NCBI GenBank assembly: GCA_001942185.1
Contig: MKJV01000084.1
Coordinates: 33,205-97,204, forward strand
Length of the DNA stretch: 64,000 bases
Direction: 5' to 3'
Origin: Pseudonocardia sp. CNS-004
GTDB lineage: Bacteria; Actinomycetota; Actinomycetes; Mycobacteriales; Pseudonocardiaceae
Position 1 is the stretch's first letter. Every line of letters begins with the position of its first letter. The translations under genes and the position numbers were made by a program. Below are positions 47,450-57,738 of the stretch, one piece after another. The notes under the pieces were generated by a model. That model had not been told where the DNA came from. It worked only from the letters and a program-made list of their open reading frames with translations, and searched no databases.

Positions 47450-49514
47450 ATGCGCGAACCCGTGTCGAACGACCCCTCCCGGTACCGCCCTGCGCCCGGT
47501 TCCATCCCGGAGGCGCCGGGTGTGTACCGGTTCTCCGACCCGCACGGGCGCGTGATCTACGTCGGCAAGGCCAAGAGCCTGCGGCAGCGGCTCAACTCGT
47601 ACTTCGCCGACCTCACCGGCCTGCACCCGCGCACCCGCCAGATGGTCACCACCGCGGCGAAGGTCGAGTGGACGGTGGTGGGCACCGAGGTCGAGGCGCT
47701 GCAGCTCGAGTACAACTGGATCAAGGAGTTCGACCCGCGGTTCAACGTCCGCTACCGCGACGACAAGACCTACCCGGTGCTCGCGGCCACGATGAACGAG
47801 GAGTTCCCGCGGCTGCACGTCTACCGCGGCCCGCGCCGCAAGGGGGTGCGCTACTTCGGCCCCTACGCACACGCGTGGGCGATCCGGGAGACGCTCGACC
47901 TGCTCCTGCGGGTGTTCCCGGCGCGCACGTGCAGCGCGGGGGTGTTCAAGCGGCACGGCCAGATCGGGCGGCCCTGCCTGCTGGGCTACATCGACAAGTG
48001 CTCGGCGCCGTGCGTCGGGCGGGTCGACGCCGATGAGCACCGCGACATCGTCGAGGACTTCTGCGACTTCCTGTCCGGCCGCACCGACACCTGGTGCGCC
48101 AGCTCGAGCGCAAGATGGCCGACGCGTCCGAGCAGCTGGAGTTCGAGCGTGCGGCCCGCCTGCGCGACGACATCGGCGCACTGCGCCGCGCGATGGAGAA
48201 GCAGGCGGTGGTGCTGGGCGACGGCACCGACGCCGACGTCGTGGCATTCGCGCAGGACGAGCTCGAGGCCGCCGTGCAGGTCTTCCACGTGCGCGGCGGG
48301 CGGGTCCGCGGCCAGCGCGGCTGGGTGATCGACAAGGTGGAGCCGACCGACACCGCGCAGCTCGTGGAGCGTTTCCTCACCCAGTTCTACGGTGAGCAGG
48401 CCGCGCTCGCCGGATCGGCCGACGACGCCACCCAGCCCGTGCCGCGGGAGATCCTGGTGCCGGAGCTGCCGGCCGACGCCGGGTCGCTGTCGGACTGGCT
48501 GTCGGGGCTGCGCGGGTCGCGGGTGCAGCTGCGGGTGCCGCAGCGTGGCGACAAGCGGGCGCTCGCGGAGACGGTGGCGCGCAACGCCGCCGAGGCGTTC
48601 ACCCAGCACAAGCTGCGGCGCGCGGGCGACCTCACCGCGCGTTCGGCCGCGCTGCAGGAGATCCAGGACGCGCTCGGGCTCGACAGCGCACCGCTGCGCA
48701 TCGAGTGCGTCGACGTGAGCCACGTGCAGGGCAGCAACGTCGTGGCGTCGCTGGTGGTGTTCGAGGACGGCCTCGCCCGCAAGTCGGACTACCGCCGGTT
48801 CGAGATCCGCGGCGGTGCCGAGGGCGGTGACGTCGCCGCGATCGCGCAGGTGGTGCGCCGGCGCTTCCGCCGCTACCTCGCGGAGGCCGCCCCGGGTAAC
48901 GACGGCGGCGACCTCGGCGAGTCCGGTGAGGTCGACGCATCGGAGCCGGAGGAGCACCGCCCGGGGATCGATCCGGTCACCGGGCGCCCGCGCAAGTTCG
49001 CCTACCCGCCGAACCTGCTGGTGGTCGACGGAGGGCAGCCGCAGGTGGAGGCGCGGCCGACGTGCTGGCCGAGCTGGGCGTCACCGACGTGGCGGTCTGC
49101 GGGCTCGCGAAGCGGCTGGAGGAGGTGTGGTTGCCCGCAGAACCCGACCCGGTGATCCTCTCGCGCACGAGTGAGGGGCTCTACCTGCTGCAACGTGTCC
49201 GCGACGAGGCGCACCGCTTTGCCATCACCTATCACCGGCAGCGTCGTTCCCAGGGCATGGTGGCCTCCGAGCTGGACGGCGTGCCCGGGCTGGGCCCGGC
49301 GCGCCGGGCCGCGCTGCTCAAGCACTTCGGCTCGCTGCGCAAGATCAAGGCGGCGGGTGTGGACGAGATCGCGGCGCTGCCCGGGTTCGGACCACGCACG
49401 GCAGCCGCGGTGCTCGCCGCGTTGACGGGCGAGAGGGCGAACGGCGAACAGGCGAACGGCGGGTCCGCGGGATCCGCGTCGGAGCCGGCATCGGCGGGGC
49501 AGGGGGCCCAGTGA
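47450..49514 (+). CDS. uvrC: UvrABC excinuclease subunit C (two frameshifts)
   Basis: Dual-incision nuclease of nucleotide excision repair, about 689 residues. Start ATG at 47450 after GGAGGAG. N-terminal GIY-YIG nuclease (GVYRFSDPHGRVIYVGKAKS), four-Cys region (ARTCSAGVFKRHGQIGRPCL, YIDKCSAPCVG), UVR motif (LEFERAARLRDDIGALRRAM). The RNase H-like nuclease has RIECVDVSHVQGSNVVASLV and LLVVDGGQPQVE. Tandem helix-hairpin-helix motifs are LDGVPGLGPARRAALLKHFG and LPGFGPRTAAAVL. Breaks at about 48091 and about 49056 are each fixed by one base. Confidence 0.95.
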
Positions 49515-50452
49515 ACGAGGCGACGGAGGACGACGGCGTGGTCGCGGCGTCCGGGCGGCCGAGGGGCGAGCCGCCGGGGATCGAGCCGCCGGGGATCGAG
49601 GTCGCGCTGGTCAGCGGGCTGTCCGGGGCCGGGCGCAGCACCGCGGCGAAGGTGCTGGAGGACCTCGGCTGGTTCGTCGTGGACAACCTGCCGCCGGAGC
49701 TGATCGCCACCATGGTGCAGCTGGGGGCGAAGGCGCGCGGGGAGATCACCCGCATCGCCGTGGTGATGGACGTCCGGAGCCGGGCGTTCACCGCCGACCT
49801 CGGCACGGTCATCAAGGACCTGGACGCCCGCGGCTACCGGCCGCGGCTACTGTTCCTGGAGGCCTCCGACGCCGTGCTGGTGCGCCGTTTCGAGCAGGTG
49901 CGGCGCAGCCATCCGCTGCAGGGCGACGGCAGGCTCGTCGACGGCATCGCCGCGGAGCGGGAGCTGCTCACACCGCTGCGGGAGAACGCCGACCTGGTGG
50001 TCGACACGTCCACGGTGGCCGTGCCGCAGCTGCGCGCCACCCTGGAGCGCGCGTTCGGCACCGAGGCCGCGCAGGTCACCCGCGTCACCGTGGTGTCGTT
50101 CGGCTTCAAGTACGGCCTTCCGATGGACTCCGACCTCGTGGTGGACGTCCGGTTCCTGCCCAACCCGTACTGGATACCGGAGCTGCGCGACTTCACCGGC
50201 CGCGACGACACCGTGCGCGACTACGTGCTCAGCCAGGACGGCGCGGAGGAGTTCATCAGCCGTTACCTGGAGCTGCTCCGGCTCGTCGGCGCCGGGTACC
50301 GGCGGGAGGGCAAGCGCTACCTCACCGTCGCCGTCGGGTGCACCGGCGGCAAGCACCGCAGCGTCGCGATCAGCGAGGAGCTGGCCCGCAGGCTCGCCGA
50401 CTCGGGCGGGGTCACGGTGAACGTCGCCCACCGCGACCTGGGGCGCGAATGA
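49511..50452 (+). CDS. rapZ: RapZ/YvcJ nucleotide-binding protein
   Basis: The product has 313 residues from a GTG overlapping the uvrC stop. Walker A is VSGLSGAGRSTAAKVLEDLG; then VDNLPPELIATMV. The C-terminal domain has SFGFKYGLPMDSDLVVDVRF and VAVGCTGGKHRSVAISEEL. In other bacteria the family binds RNA or UDP-sugars and tunes cell-wall precursor supply. A 15-bp tandem duplication near the start encodes PPGIE twice. uvrC-rapZ-yvcK-whiA is a conserved gram-positive order. Confidence 0.94.
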   Translation: MNEATEDDGVVAASGRPRGEPPGIEPPGIEVALVSGLSGAGRSTAAKVLEDLGWFVVDNLPPELIATMVQLGAKARGEITRIAVVMDVRSRAFTADLGTVIKDLDARGYRPRLLFLEASDAVLVRRFEQVRRSHPLQGDGRLVDGIAAERELLTPLRENADLVVDTSTVAVPQLRATLERAFGTEAAQVTRVTVVSFGFKYGLPMDSDLVVDVRFLPNPYWIPELRDFTGRDDTVRDYVLSQDGAEEFISRYLELLRLVGAGYRREGKRYLTVAVGCTGGKHRSVAISEELARRLADSGGVTVNVAHRDLGRE

Positions 50453-50508
50453 CGGCGCAGCGACCTGGGGCGCGAATGACCGCGCAGCGGCCCGGGGCGC
50501 GCATGAGG
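50434..50508 (+). repeat. 27-bp tandem duplication across the rapZ stop and yvcK start
   Basis: Units at 50434-50460 and 50461-50487 differ at one base; a partial third unit is at 50488-50508. Each carries GGGGCGCG followed by ATG. The yvcK frame therefore has three in-frame ATGs (50449, 50476, 50503) and the repeated N-terminus MTAQRPGAR-MTAQRPGAR-MRSAVALGGG. The first unit also encodes the rapZ C-terminus. Confidence 0.95.
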
Positions 50509-51551
50509 TCGGCCGTCGCGCTGGGCGGTGGGCATGGTCTGCACGCCACGCTGTCGGCGCTGCGGCGGCTCACCGACGACGTCACCGCGGTGGTCACGGT
50601 CGCGACGACGGCGGCTCGTCGGGGAGGCTGCGACGCGAGCTCGGGCTGCTCCCGCCGGGCGACCTGCGGATGGCGCTGGCGGCGCTGGCGGCCGACGACG
50701 ACGCGGGTCGCCGCTGGGGCCGGCTCGTGCAGCACCGGTTCGGGGGCACCGGGGCACTCGCGGGCCACGCGGTCGGCAACCTGCTGCTCGCGGGGCTGAT
50801 GGAGGTGCTCGGCGATCCCGTAGCCGCGCTGGACGAGGTGGCCGCCCTGCTGGGGCTGCAGGGGCGGGTGCTGCCGATGAGCCGCGACGCGCTCGTGATC
50901 GAGGCCGAGGTCACCGGGCTCGGGTCGGGTGACGGCGCGCTGATCCGCGGCCAGGTCGCGGTGGCGTCCACGCCGGGGCGGGTGCAGCGGGTGTGGCTGC
51001 GCCCCGATCGCCCGACAGCGTGCTCCGAGGCACTCGATGCGGTGAAAGCCGCCGACGTGCTGCTGCTCGGCCCGGGCTCGTGGTTCACCAGCGTCATCCC
51101 GCACGTGCTGGTGCCGGAACTGCGAGAAGCGCTGATCACGTCCCCTGCGCGGCGCATCGTCGTGCTGAACCTGGCGCCGGAGCCGGGGGAGACCGCCGGG
51201 TTCTCACCCGAACAGCACCTCGCCGTACTCTCACAACACGCCCCGGAACTGCGGGTCGACGCGGTGATCGCCGACGTCGCCGCCGTCCCGGTGCCGGAGC
51301 GGCTGCAGCACACCGCGGCCGCGATGCTCGCCCCCGGAGGCCGGGTCCACCTGGCGCCGGTCGCCGCGGCAGACCCCGCGGTGCCGCGCCACGACCCGGC
51401 CGCGCTGGCCGACGCCCTCGGTGTCGTGCTGGCGGAGCTCGACGTTCACACCGGACCCGACGCCGACGCCGGGCCGGTTCAGGCCGGGGCGCAACCACAC
51501 GGGTCCGCACCCGGGGGGCAGGAAACGAGGAGGTCGAACCCATGGCGATGA
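50449..51551 (+). CDS. yvcK: YvcK/CuvA-family protein (one frameshift)
   Basis: About 367 residues from ATG 50449 overlapping the rapZ stop (ATGA); ATG 50476 or 50503 are equally readable. The UDP-sugar-binding Rossmann-like core has VALGGGHGLHATLSALRRLT, DDGGSSGRLRRELGLLPPGD (needs a base at about 50603), LVQHRFGGTGALAGHAVGNL and LLLGPGSWFTSVIPHVLVPE. In Bacillus and mycobacteria the family supports peptidoglycan synthesis and growth on gluconeogenic carbon. The 3' end overlaps whiA by 10 bp. Confidence 0.93.
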
Positions 51552-52525
51552 CCGCGGCGGTCAAGGACGAGCTGTCCAGGCTCGTCGTCACCAAGCCGTG
51601 TTGCCGCCGGTCCGAGGTCGCGGCGCTGCTGCGGTTCGCGGGCGGGCTGCACATCGTCGGCGGCCGCGTGGTGGTGGAGGCGGAGGTCGACACCGGTTCG
51701 GTGGCGCGGCGGCTGCGGCGCGAGATCCACGACCTCTACGGCCACACCTGCGAGGCCCACGTGATCAGCGCGGGTGGGCTGCGCCGCGGTGCGCGGTACG
51801 TGCTGCGCGTGGTGCGTGACGGGGAGGGGCTCGCCCGCCAGACCGGCCTGCTCGACGTCCGTGGCCGCCCGGTGCGCGGTCTGCCGCCGCCCGTGGTGTC
51901 GGGTGGGGTCTGCGACGCCGAGGCGGCGTGGCGCGGTGCGTTCCTCGCCCACGGTTCGCTCACCGAGCCCGGCCGCAGCTCCGCCCTCGAGGTCACCTGC
52001 CCCGGGCAGGAGGCGGCGATGGCGCTGGTGGGTGCGGCGCGCAGGCTCGGCGTCACCGCCAAGTGGCGGGAGGTGCGTGGGGCCGACCGCGTGGTGGTGC
52101 GCGATGGCGACGCGATCGGCGCGCTGCTCACCCGCATGGGTGGGCACGAGAGCGTGCTGGCGTGGGAGGAGCGGCGGATGCGCCGCGAGGTCCGGGCCAC
52201 CGCCAACCGGCTCGCCAACTTCGACGACGCCAACCTGCGCCGCTCGGCCCGTGCCGCCGTGGCGGCCGCTGCCCGGGTGGAGCGGGCGCTGGAGATCCTC
52301 GGCGAGGAGGTCCCCGGCCACCTGCTGGCGGCGGGCAGGCTGCGCGTCGAGCACACCCAGGCGTCGCTGGAGGAGCTGGGCCAGCTCGCCGACCCGCCCA
52401 TGACGAAGGACGCGGTGGCGGGCCGGATCCGCAGGCTCCTGCACATGGCCGACAAGCGGGCCGCCGACCTCGGCATCCCGGACACCGACTCCGCCGTCAC
52501 CCCGGAGATGCTGGAAGAGGCGTGA
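51542..52525 (+). CDS. whiA: Sporulation/cell-division regulator WhiA
   Basis: The product has 327 residues. ATG at 51542 (MAMTAAVKDELSRLVVTKPC). A degenerate LAGLIDADG homing-endonuclease-like N-terminal domain (VAALLRFAGGLHIVGGRVVV, WRGAFLAHGSLTEPGRSSAL) is joined to a C-terminal helix-turn-helix (VEHTQASLEELGQLADPPMT, KDAVAGRIRRLLHMADKRAA). In Streptomyces it works with WhiB at sporulation. Intact in one frame. Confidence 0.96.
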   Translation: MAMTAAVKDELSRLVVTKPCCRRSEVAALLRFAGGLHIVGGRVVVEAEVDTGSVARRLRREIHDLYGHTCEAHVISAGGLRRGARYVLRVVRDGEGLARQTGLLDVRGRPVRGLPPPVVSGGVCDAEAAWRGAFLAHGSLTEPGRSSALEVTCPGQEAAMALVGAARRLGVTAKWREVRGADRVVVRDGDAIGALLTRMGGHESVLAWEERRMRREVRATANRLANFDDANLRRSARAAVAAAARVERALEILGEEVPGHLLAAGRLRVEHTQASLEELGQLADPPMTKDAVAGRIRRLLHMADKRAADLGIPDTDSAVTPEMLEEA

Positions 52526-52531
52526 CGGGCT

Positions 52532-53324
52532 TCAGTGATCGGGCTTCGTCGCGAGGAAGACGTAGCGGTTCAGGCTGAAGAAGGCGGCGTCGCCCAGCGA
52601 CGTGACGTCGTCGATCCAGGCCTGCGCGTCGGCGCCGTCGATGCCTGCCCGGCCCGAGACGTACGCGCCGATCGTCGTCGCGTTCATGGCGCTGAACGTG
52701 TTCGGGTCGTACCCGACGTTCAGCAGGGGGAGGACCTCGGAACGGCACCTGGGTGAACCCGGCAGCGCGCAGCGTGGGGGCGAGGGGCCGCGGCAGGTGC
52801 GGGTCCACGAGGTGCTCGTCCCACGCGGTGAGGATGCGCGCGGTGCGGCGTTCGTCGCGGGAGTGCCAGACGATCGAGGACCAGTCGGTGTCGAGGACCA
52901 GCAGCCGCCCGCCCGGCCGCAGCACGCGCCGGACCTCGGCCAGCGCGCCGGGCACGTCGGCGACGTACTCGAGCACCTGTGTGGACACGGCCGCGTCGAC
53001 GCTCTCGTCCGGGAGCGGGAGTGACTCCGCCGAGCCCGCCGCGATCTCCACTGGGGCAGCGTCCGCGGGCCGGGCGCGGGTGGCGGTGAGCCCGCGCATG
53101 CTCTCGCTCGGCTCGACGGCGTGCACGAGGCCGTCCCGGCCCACTTCCGCCGCCATCTCGACGGCCAGCAGGCCCGGGCCCGCGCCGACGTCCACGACGT
53201 GCTCGCCGGGGCGTAGGGCGAGGATCCGGCGCACCTCGCGACGCTGCCCGACGACGTCCGGGGTGGTGTAGACGGCTTCGAGCTTGCGGGCGCCCGCTTC
53301 GTCGAACTGCAGCATCCCGGACAC
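52532..53324 (-). CDS. Class I SAM-dependent methyltransferase (one frameshift)
   Basis: About 264 residues from a GTG (MSGMLQFDEAGARKLEAVYT) behind AAGGAGG. Motif I is HVVDVGAGPGLLAVEMAAEV; the acidic post-I is HAVEPSESM; motif IV is DAAVSTQVLEYVADVPGALA; and RRVLRPGGRLLVLDTDWSSI follows. UbiE/ArsM-like fold. The frame breaks at about 52741. The C-terminal part (LLNVGYDPNTFSAMNATTIG, FFSLNRYVFLAT) is characteristic of small-molecule methyltransferases. Substrate unknown. It is convergent with whiA. Confidence 0.82.
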
Positions 53325-53419
53325 TGTGACCTCCTTGCTGATCGCGGCGCGGTCGACCCAGCATGGCGGCGTCCGGCCGGCCTGTCGATCTCCCGCCGGA
53401 GGGAGGTTGGGCTCACCTC

Positions 53420-53926
53420 GTGCCGCGGAGGTCGCCCATTCCCCGCTCGATCGTCGAGGCACTGTGCTCCCGTCGGGCCACCCCGCGGATGCAGCGCATC
53501 ACCTTCGGCGGGCCCGACGTCGCTCGCTTCGTCCCGGCGGGCCCGGACCGGCACGTGAAGCTGTTCGGCCCGCGCCGGCCCGGCGGCCCGATCGACATCC
53601 CGGCGATGCCCGACGACGGTGACGTCCGCCGCCGGTACGGCGCCCACCTGCTGCACCGGGGCGAGGTCGCCGCGGGCGCTCCCCGGTGCTCGTCGACGCC
53701 GTGCGCGCCGCCGACCTCCTCGACGGGCCGGTGTTCGCGTGGCTCGCGGGCGAGGCGTCGAACGTGCGGGAGTTGCGCAGGCACCTCGTCGGGGAGCGCG
53801 GGATCGCGCGCCGGGCCGTGTTCCTTCACCGGCTACTGGCGGCTGCACCGCACCCAGGACGACGCGCCGAGCGAGGAGGAGATCGCCGAGCAGGCCGAGG
53901 TGCCGGCCGACGCGGCGTGGGACTGA
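53420..53926 (+). pseudogene. Siderophore-interacting protein remnant
   Basis: The N-terminal FAD-binding part of a siderophore-interacting reductase is visible (MQRITFGGPDVARFVPAGPD, HVKLFGPRRPGGPIDIPAMP). The reading then jumps to the NAD-domain tail (VLVDAVRAADLLDGPVFAWL, ASNVRELRRHLVGERG, FFTGYWRLHRTQDDAP). About 100-110 internal residues are missing. Frame changes occur near 53684 and 53823. The internal loss makes this a true remnant rather than only a sequence error. Confidence 0.78.
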
Positions 53927-53936
53927 TCCACCCGGT

Positions 53937-55561
53937 CTACCGCGTGCCGGTGTCCGACTCCTCCGGCACCCCTCGGGCCGCCTCCGTGGGAGCTGCCGGG
54001 AGGGGCGCGGACACCTGCACCGTGATGCGCTCCTCCTGCAGGCCCTTGATCATCATGAACAGCATCGCGAAGACCAGGATGAAGATCGGCAAGCCGATCA
54101 CGGTGATGACCTGTTGGAGTGCCGTGAGGCCCGCCTCGCCACCGAGCACGATGAGGCTGGCGGCCAGCGCGCCCTCCGAGACACCCCAGAACACCCGCTG
54201 TCGGACCGGACCACCGTCGCCGGTGCCGCTGCACAGCATGTCGACCACGAGGGACGCCGAGTCCGACGAGGTGGCGAAGAACAGCGCCACCACGACGACG
54301 GCGACACCCGAGACGAGGGTGGCGGCAGGGAAGTTGCTGAAGAACTCGAACATCGCCAGCGGCACGCTCTCGGCCACCGCGGCGGAGAGCTCCCCGCCGG
54401 TGCCGCCGATACCGTCCAGCTCCATCGCCGACCACCCGAAGATGACGAACCAGACCACGGTGAAGGCCGATGGGGCGACGAGCACACCCGCGATGAACTG
54501 GCGGATCGTGCGTCCGCGGGAGATGCGGGCGAGGAACACACCCATGAACGGGGACCAGGTCACGGTCCAGGCCCAGTAGAAGACGGTCCAGCCGCCCTGC
54601 CAGCCCCAGCCGCCGTCCTTGGTGAACTGGGCCATGGCGTCGTTCCAGAACGAGAGCGGGACGATCTGCTGCGCGTAGATGCCGACGCTCTCGATGAGCT
54701 GGCGGAGCAGGAAGATCGTGTCGCCGGCGATGAGCACGAAGATCATCAGTGCCACGGCAGCCAGGATGTTGAGGTTCGAGAGCCGCTTCACGCCCTTGTC
54801 CAGACCGGCGACGATCGACGTCACGGCGACCGCGGTCAGCAGGGTGATGATGACGACCTTCGGCCAGACGGCGTCCGGGACCCCGGTGAGCGCGGTCAGG
54901 CCGGCGTTGATCTGGGATGTGCCCAGGCCCAACGAGACCGCGAGGCCGAACAGGGTGCCGAGCACCGCGAAGACGTCGATCGTCCGGCCGATGGGTCCGT
55001 TGATGCGATCCTTCAGGACCGGGTAGAAGACCGATGACACGCGCATCGGCAGGTCGTAACGGTAGATGAAGTAGCCGAACGCGAGGCCCGGCAGCGTGAA
55101 GATCGCCCAGGTGTGCAGGCTCAGGTGGTACAGCGAGATCGCCATGGCGTCCTGGGCGGCCTCGACGCTGAACGGCTGCACCTCCGGGAACGGCGGGTTG
55201 GTGAAATGCGACATCGGCTCGGCGACGCCCCAGAACATCAGGACGGTGCCGATCCCGCCCGCGAACAGCATCGCGAACCAGGAGAGGTTCGAGTACGCGG
55301 CTTGTCGCCGTCCTTGCCCAGCCGCAGGTGGCCGTACTTGCTGAAGGCGACCCAGATCAGGAAGACCAGCCAGCTCGTGACACCGAGGATGAAGAACCAG
55401 CCGAGGTTGGTGACGATCCACTCGCGGCCGGTGCCGAATGCCGCTCCGATCGGCTCTGGGAAGACGAGCAGCGCCAGCAGGAACACCACCATCAATCCCG
55501 CCGACCAGAAGAAGATCTGCGGGTCGGTTCTCAGACCGAGCCTACGGGCGAGTTCTTCCAC
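53937..55561 (-). CDS. BCCT-family betaine/choline/carnitine transporter (one frameshift)
   Basis: About 541 residues with 12 helices, starting at a GTG. Family features: FFWSAGLMVVFLLALLVFPE, YSNLSWFAMLFAGGIGTVLM followed by FWGVAEPMSHF, the Trp-rich substrate region GWQGGWTVFYWAWTVTWSPF and VFLARISRGRTIRQFI, and VVVALFFATSSDSASLVVDM. The frame breaks at about 55300 (one G on the coding strand). The cytoplasmic C-terminus is acidic/Pro-rich. Likely imports an osmoprotectant or quaternary amine. Confidence 0.9.
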
Positions 55562-55731
55562 GAATCGGTGCTCCGTTCCGCCCCGGAGCCGGTGGCCGAC
55601 TCGTCACAGAGGCGCCGCTGCTGATTGGGTGCGCAATATCATCGTGGACACACCCGGGCTTGTCCACCGGAAGCAAGATCGAGAGGCTCCGGCGATCGCC
55701 GCGCTGCGGAGCGGCTCGGTGCCGGGGGCGG

Positions 55732-56579
55732 TCAGTGCTGCGACCCGGTGAACCGCTCCTGCCCGAGGACGGCCAGCAGCTGCAGCTTCTCGTGGCCGTC
55801 GGTGCGGGGCGGCGCGGTGAGCACGAGCAGCGCCTGTGACTGGTCCTCGGTGAACAGCGCCTGGCAGTCCAGCTCCATGGGGCGAGCTCGGGGTGGATGA
55901 GCGTCTTGTGGTCGGCGAAGCGTTTCGCGACCTCGTGGCGCTCCCAGAGGTCGGCGAACTCCGCGCTCGCCTTCTGCAGTGCTCGCACCAGCTCGCGCGC
56001 CCGGGAGGCGGGCCCCATCGAGCCGTAGGCCGCGCGCAGGTTCGCGACCTCGGCCCGGCTCTGCCGGTCGCGGTCGTCGTCCGGGTAGCGCAGCCGCTCG
56101 GCGGGATCGGTGAACCAGCGGTAGATCTCGCTGCGGGCCAGGCCCGTGTAGCCGGACTTGTCGCCGAACAGCGCCTCGGCCATGCGGTTCTGCACCAGCG
56201 TCTCGCCCAGGTTGGACAGGACGAGCGCCGGTGTGTCGTCCAGGCGGTCCAGTACCCGCAGCAGCGCGGGGGCGACGTGGGTCGCCGTGGCCACCGAGGC
56301 CGGTGGGTTGTGCCCGGCGACCTGGAAGAGGTAGTCGCGCTCGCCCGCGGTCAGCCGCAGTGCCCTGGCGAGGGAGGCCAGCATCTGCTCGCTGGGCTGC
56401 GGGCCGCGCCGCTGCTCCAGCCGCGTGTAGTAGTCGGTGGACATCACGGCGAGGGCCGCGACCTCCTCCCGCCGCAGACCCGCGGCGCGCCGCCGCGCCC
56501 CCGGTGGGAGCCCCACGTCCTCGGGCCGCAGTCCCTCCCGGCGTCGGCGGAGGAAGTCTGCGAGCGCTGCACGATCCAC
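55732..56579 (-). CDS. Helix-turn-helix regulator with MmyB-type sensor domain (one frameshift)
   Basis: About 282 residues from a GTG. N-terminal XRE domain (LADFLRRRREGLRPEDVGLP, LRREEVAALAVMSTDYYTRL). The MmyB-like ligand-binding domain, thought to bind fatty-acid-like molecules, has TPALVLSNLGETLVQNRMAE, RSEIYRWFTDPAERLRYPDD and ALQKASAEFADLWERHEVAK. The frame breaks at about 55880. These regulators typically control an adjacent divergent SDR or oxidoreductase gene; here the SDR at 56680. Confidence 0.88.
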
Positions 56580-56614
56580 GCGTGCAGTATCGGCAGTGCG
56601 GCGGGTACGAACCA

Positions 56615-56629
56615 GGGATCGCGGATCCC
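56615..56629. promoter_or_regulatory. Candidate operator of the divergent MmyB regulator/SDR pair
   Basis: A perfect palindrome GGGATC-GCG-GATCCC lies centrally in the 100-bp gap between the regulator and the SDR gene. Short and unverified. Confidence 0.3.
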
Positions 56630-56679
56630 CCGACAACCGGTCTCTGCACCCCGAGCGGCCGCCGGGCGAGCCTCGAGGT

Positions 56680-57444
56680 GTGAACATCACCGGGAACACC
56701 GTCTTCATCCCCGGCTCCACGAGCGGCATCGGCCTCGCTCTCGCCCTCGAGCTGCAGGCCAGGGGGAACACGATCATCGTCGGGGGCAGGCGCGCCGACC
56801 TGCTGGCGCGGATCGCCGCCGAGCACCCCGGCATCGACACCGTGCAGATCGACACCGCCGATCCCGCGAGCATCGAGTCGGCCGCGAAGGAGGTGCTCGC
56901 CCGGCACCCGGACCTGAACGTCCTCGTCGCGATGGCCGGCATCATGCGGATCGAGGACTGGCACGCTCCCGAGTCGTTCCTCGCCTCGGCCGAGTCGGTC
57001 GTCACGACGAACGTGCTCGGCCCGATCCGCCTGATCGCCGCGTTCATCGAGCACCTTCGGAGCCGGCCGGACGCCACGATCGTCACCGTCTCCTCCGGCC
57101 TCGCGTTCGCACCGCTCGCGGTCACACCGAGCTACAACGCGTCGAAGGCGGCGATCCACATGCTGAGCGAGTCGATCCGGCTGCAGCTCGCCGGCACGAG
57201 CGTGAAGATCGTCGAACTCGTGCCGCCGTCGGTGCGCACCGCGCTGCTGCCCGGCCAGGAGGACAGCGAGTTCGCGATGCCGCTCGAGGAGTTCGTCGCC
57301 GAGGTCGTCGAGCTGCTCGAGTCCCGGCCCGACGCCACCGAGATCCAGGTGGAGCGGGTGAAGTTCCTGCGCTACGGGGAGGCCCGCGGCGACTACGACC
57401 AGGTCGTCGCGACCCTGAACGCGTCCGACCCGCACGGCAAGTAG
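56680..57444 (+). CDS. Short-chain dehydrogenase/reductase, DltE-like
   Basis: The product has 254 residues from a GTG. The Rossmann N-terminus is VFIPGSTSGIGLALALELQA (GxxxGIG), and the NADP-preferring Arg pair is in GGRRADLLARI. AMAGIMRIEDW is the NAG-like motif. Catalytic Ser and YxxxK are VTVSSGLAFAPLAVTPSYNA followed by SKAA. Followed 51 bp later by a tautomerase gene. Substrate unknown. Confidence 0.9.
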   Translation: MNITGNTVFIPGSTSGIGLALALELQARGNTIIVGGRRADLLARIAAEHPGIDTVQIDTADPASIESAAKEVLARHPDLNVLVAMAGIMRIEDWHAPESFLASAESVVTTNVLGPIRLIAAFIEHLRSRPDATIVTVSSGLAFAPLAVTPSYNASKAAIHMLSESIRLQLAGTSVKIVELVPPSVRTALLPGQEDSEFAMPLEEFVAEVVELLESRPDATEIQVERVKFLRYGEARGDYDQVVATLNASDPHGK

Positions 57445-57495
57445 GAACCCGGCGCCCCAGCGCTGCCCAGAACCACAACAGAAGGAGAAGCCACC

Positions 57496-57705
57496 ATGCC
57501 GTTCGCGAACTTCAAGGTGCCCGCCGGAACCCTCACCGCGGAGCAGAAGGAACTGATCGTCCACCGCACCACCGAGCTGTACGTCGAGATCTACGGCGAG
57601 CGGGTGCGCCCCAACACGATGGTCCTCGTCGAGGAGGTGACCGACGGCGGCTGGGGGATCGGCGACCAGGTCCTCACGCTGGCCGTGCTGCGGGGCGACA
57701 CCTGA
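57496..57705 (+). CDS. 4-oxalocrotonate tautomerase-family protein
   Basis: The product has 69 residues. After Met removal the N-terminal Pro (PFANFKVPAGTLTAEQKELI) is the general base of this superfamily. A conserved Arg lies in YGERVRPNTMVLVEEV, and the C-terminus packs as in 4-OT monomers. It is co-directional with the SDR and probably in its operon (AGAAGGAGAAG precedes the start). Confidence 0.88.
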   Translation: MPFANFKVPAGTLTAEQKELIVHRTTELYVEIYGERVRPNTMVLVEEVTDGGWGIGDQVLTLAVLRGDT

Positions 57706-57738
57706 CCGGACCCGCTGCCCGATCCATCGGGAGCCCGG

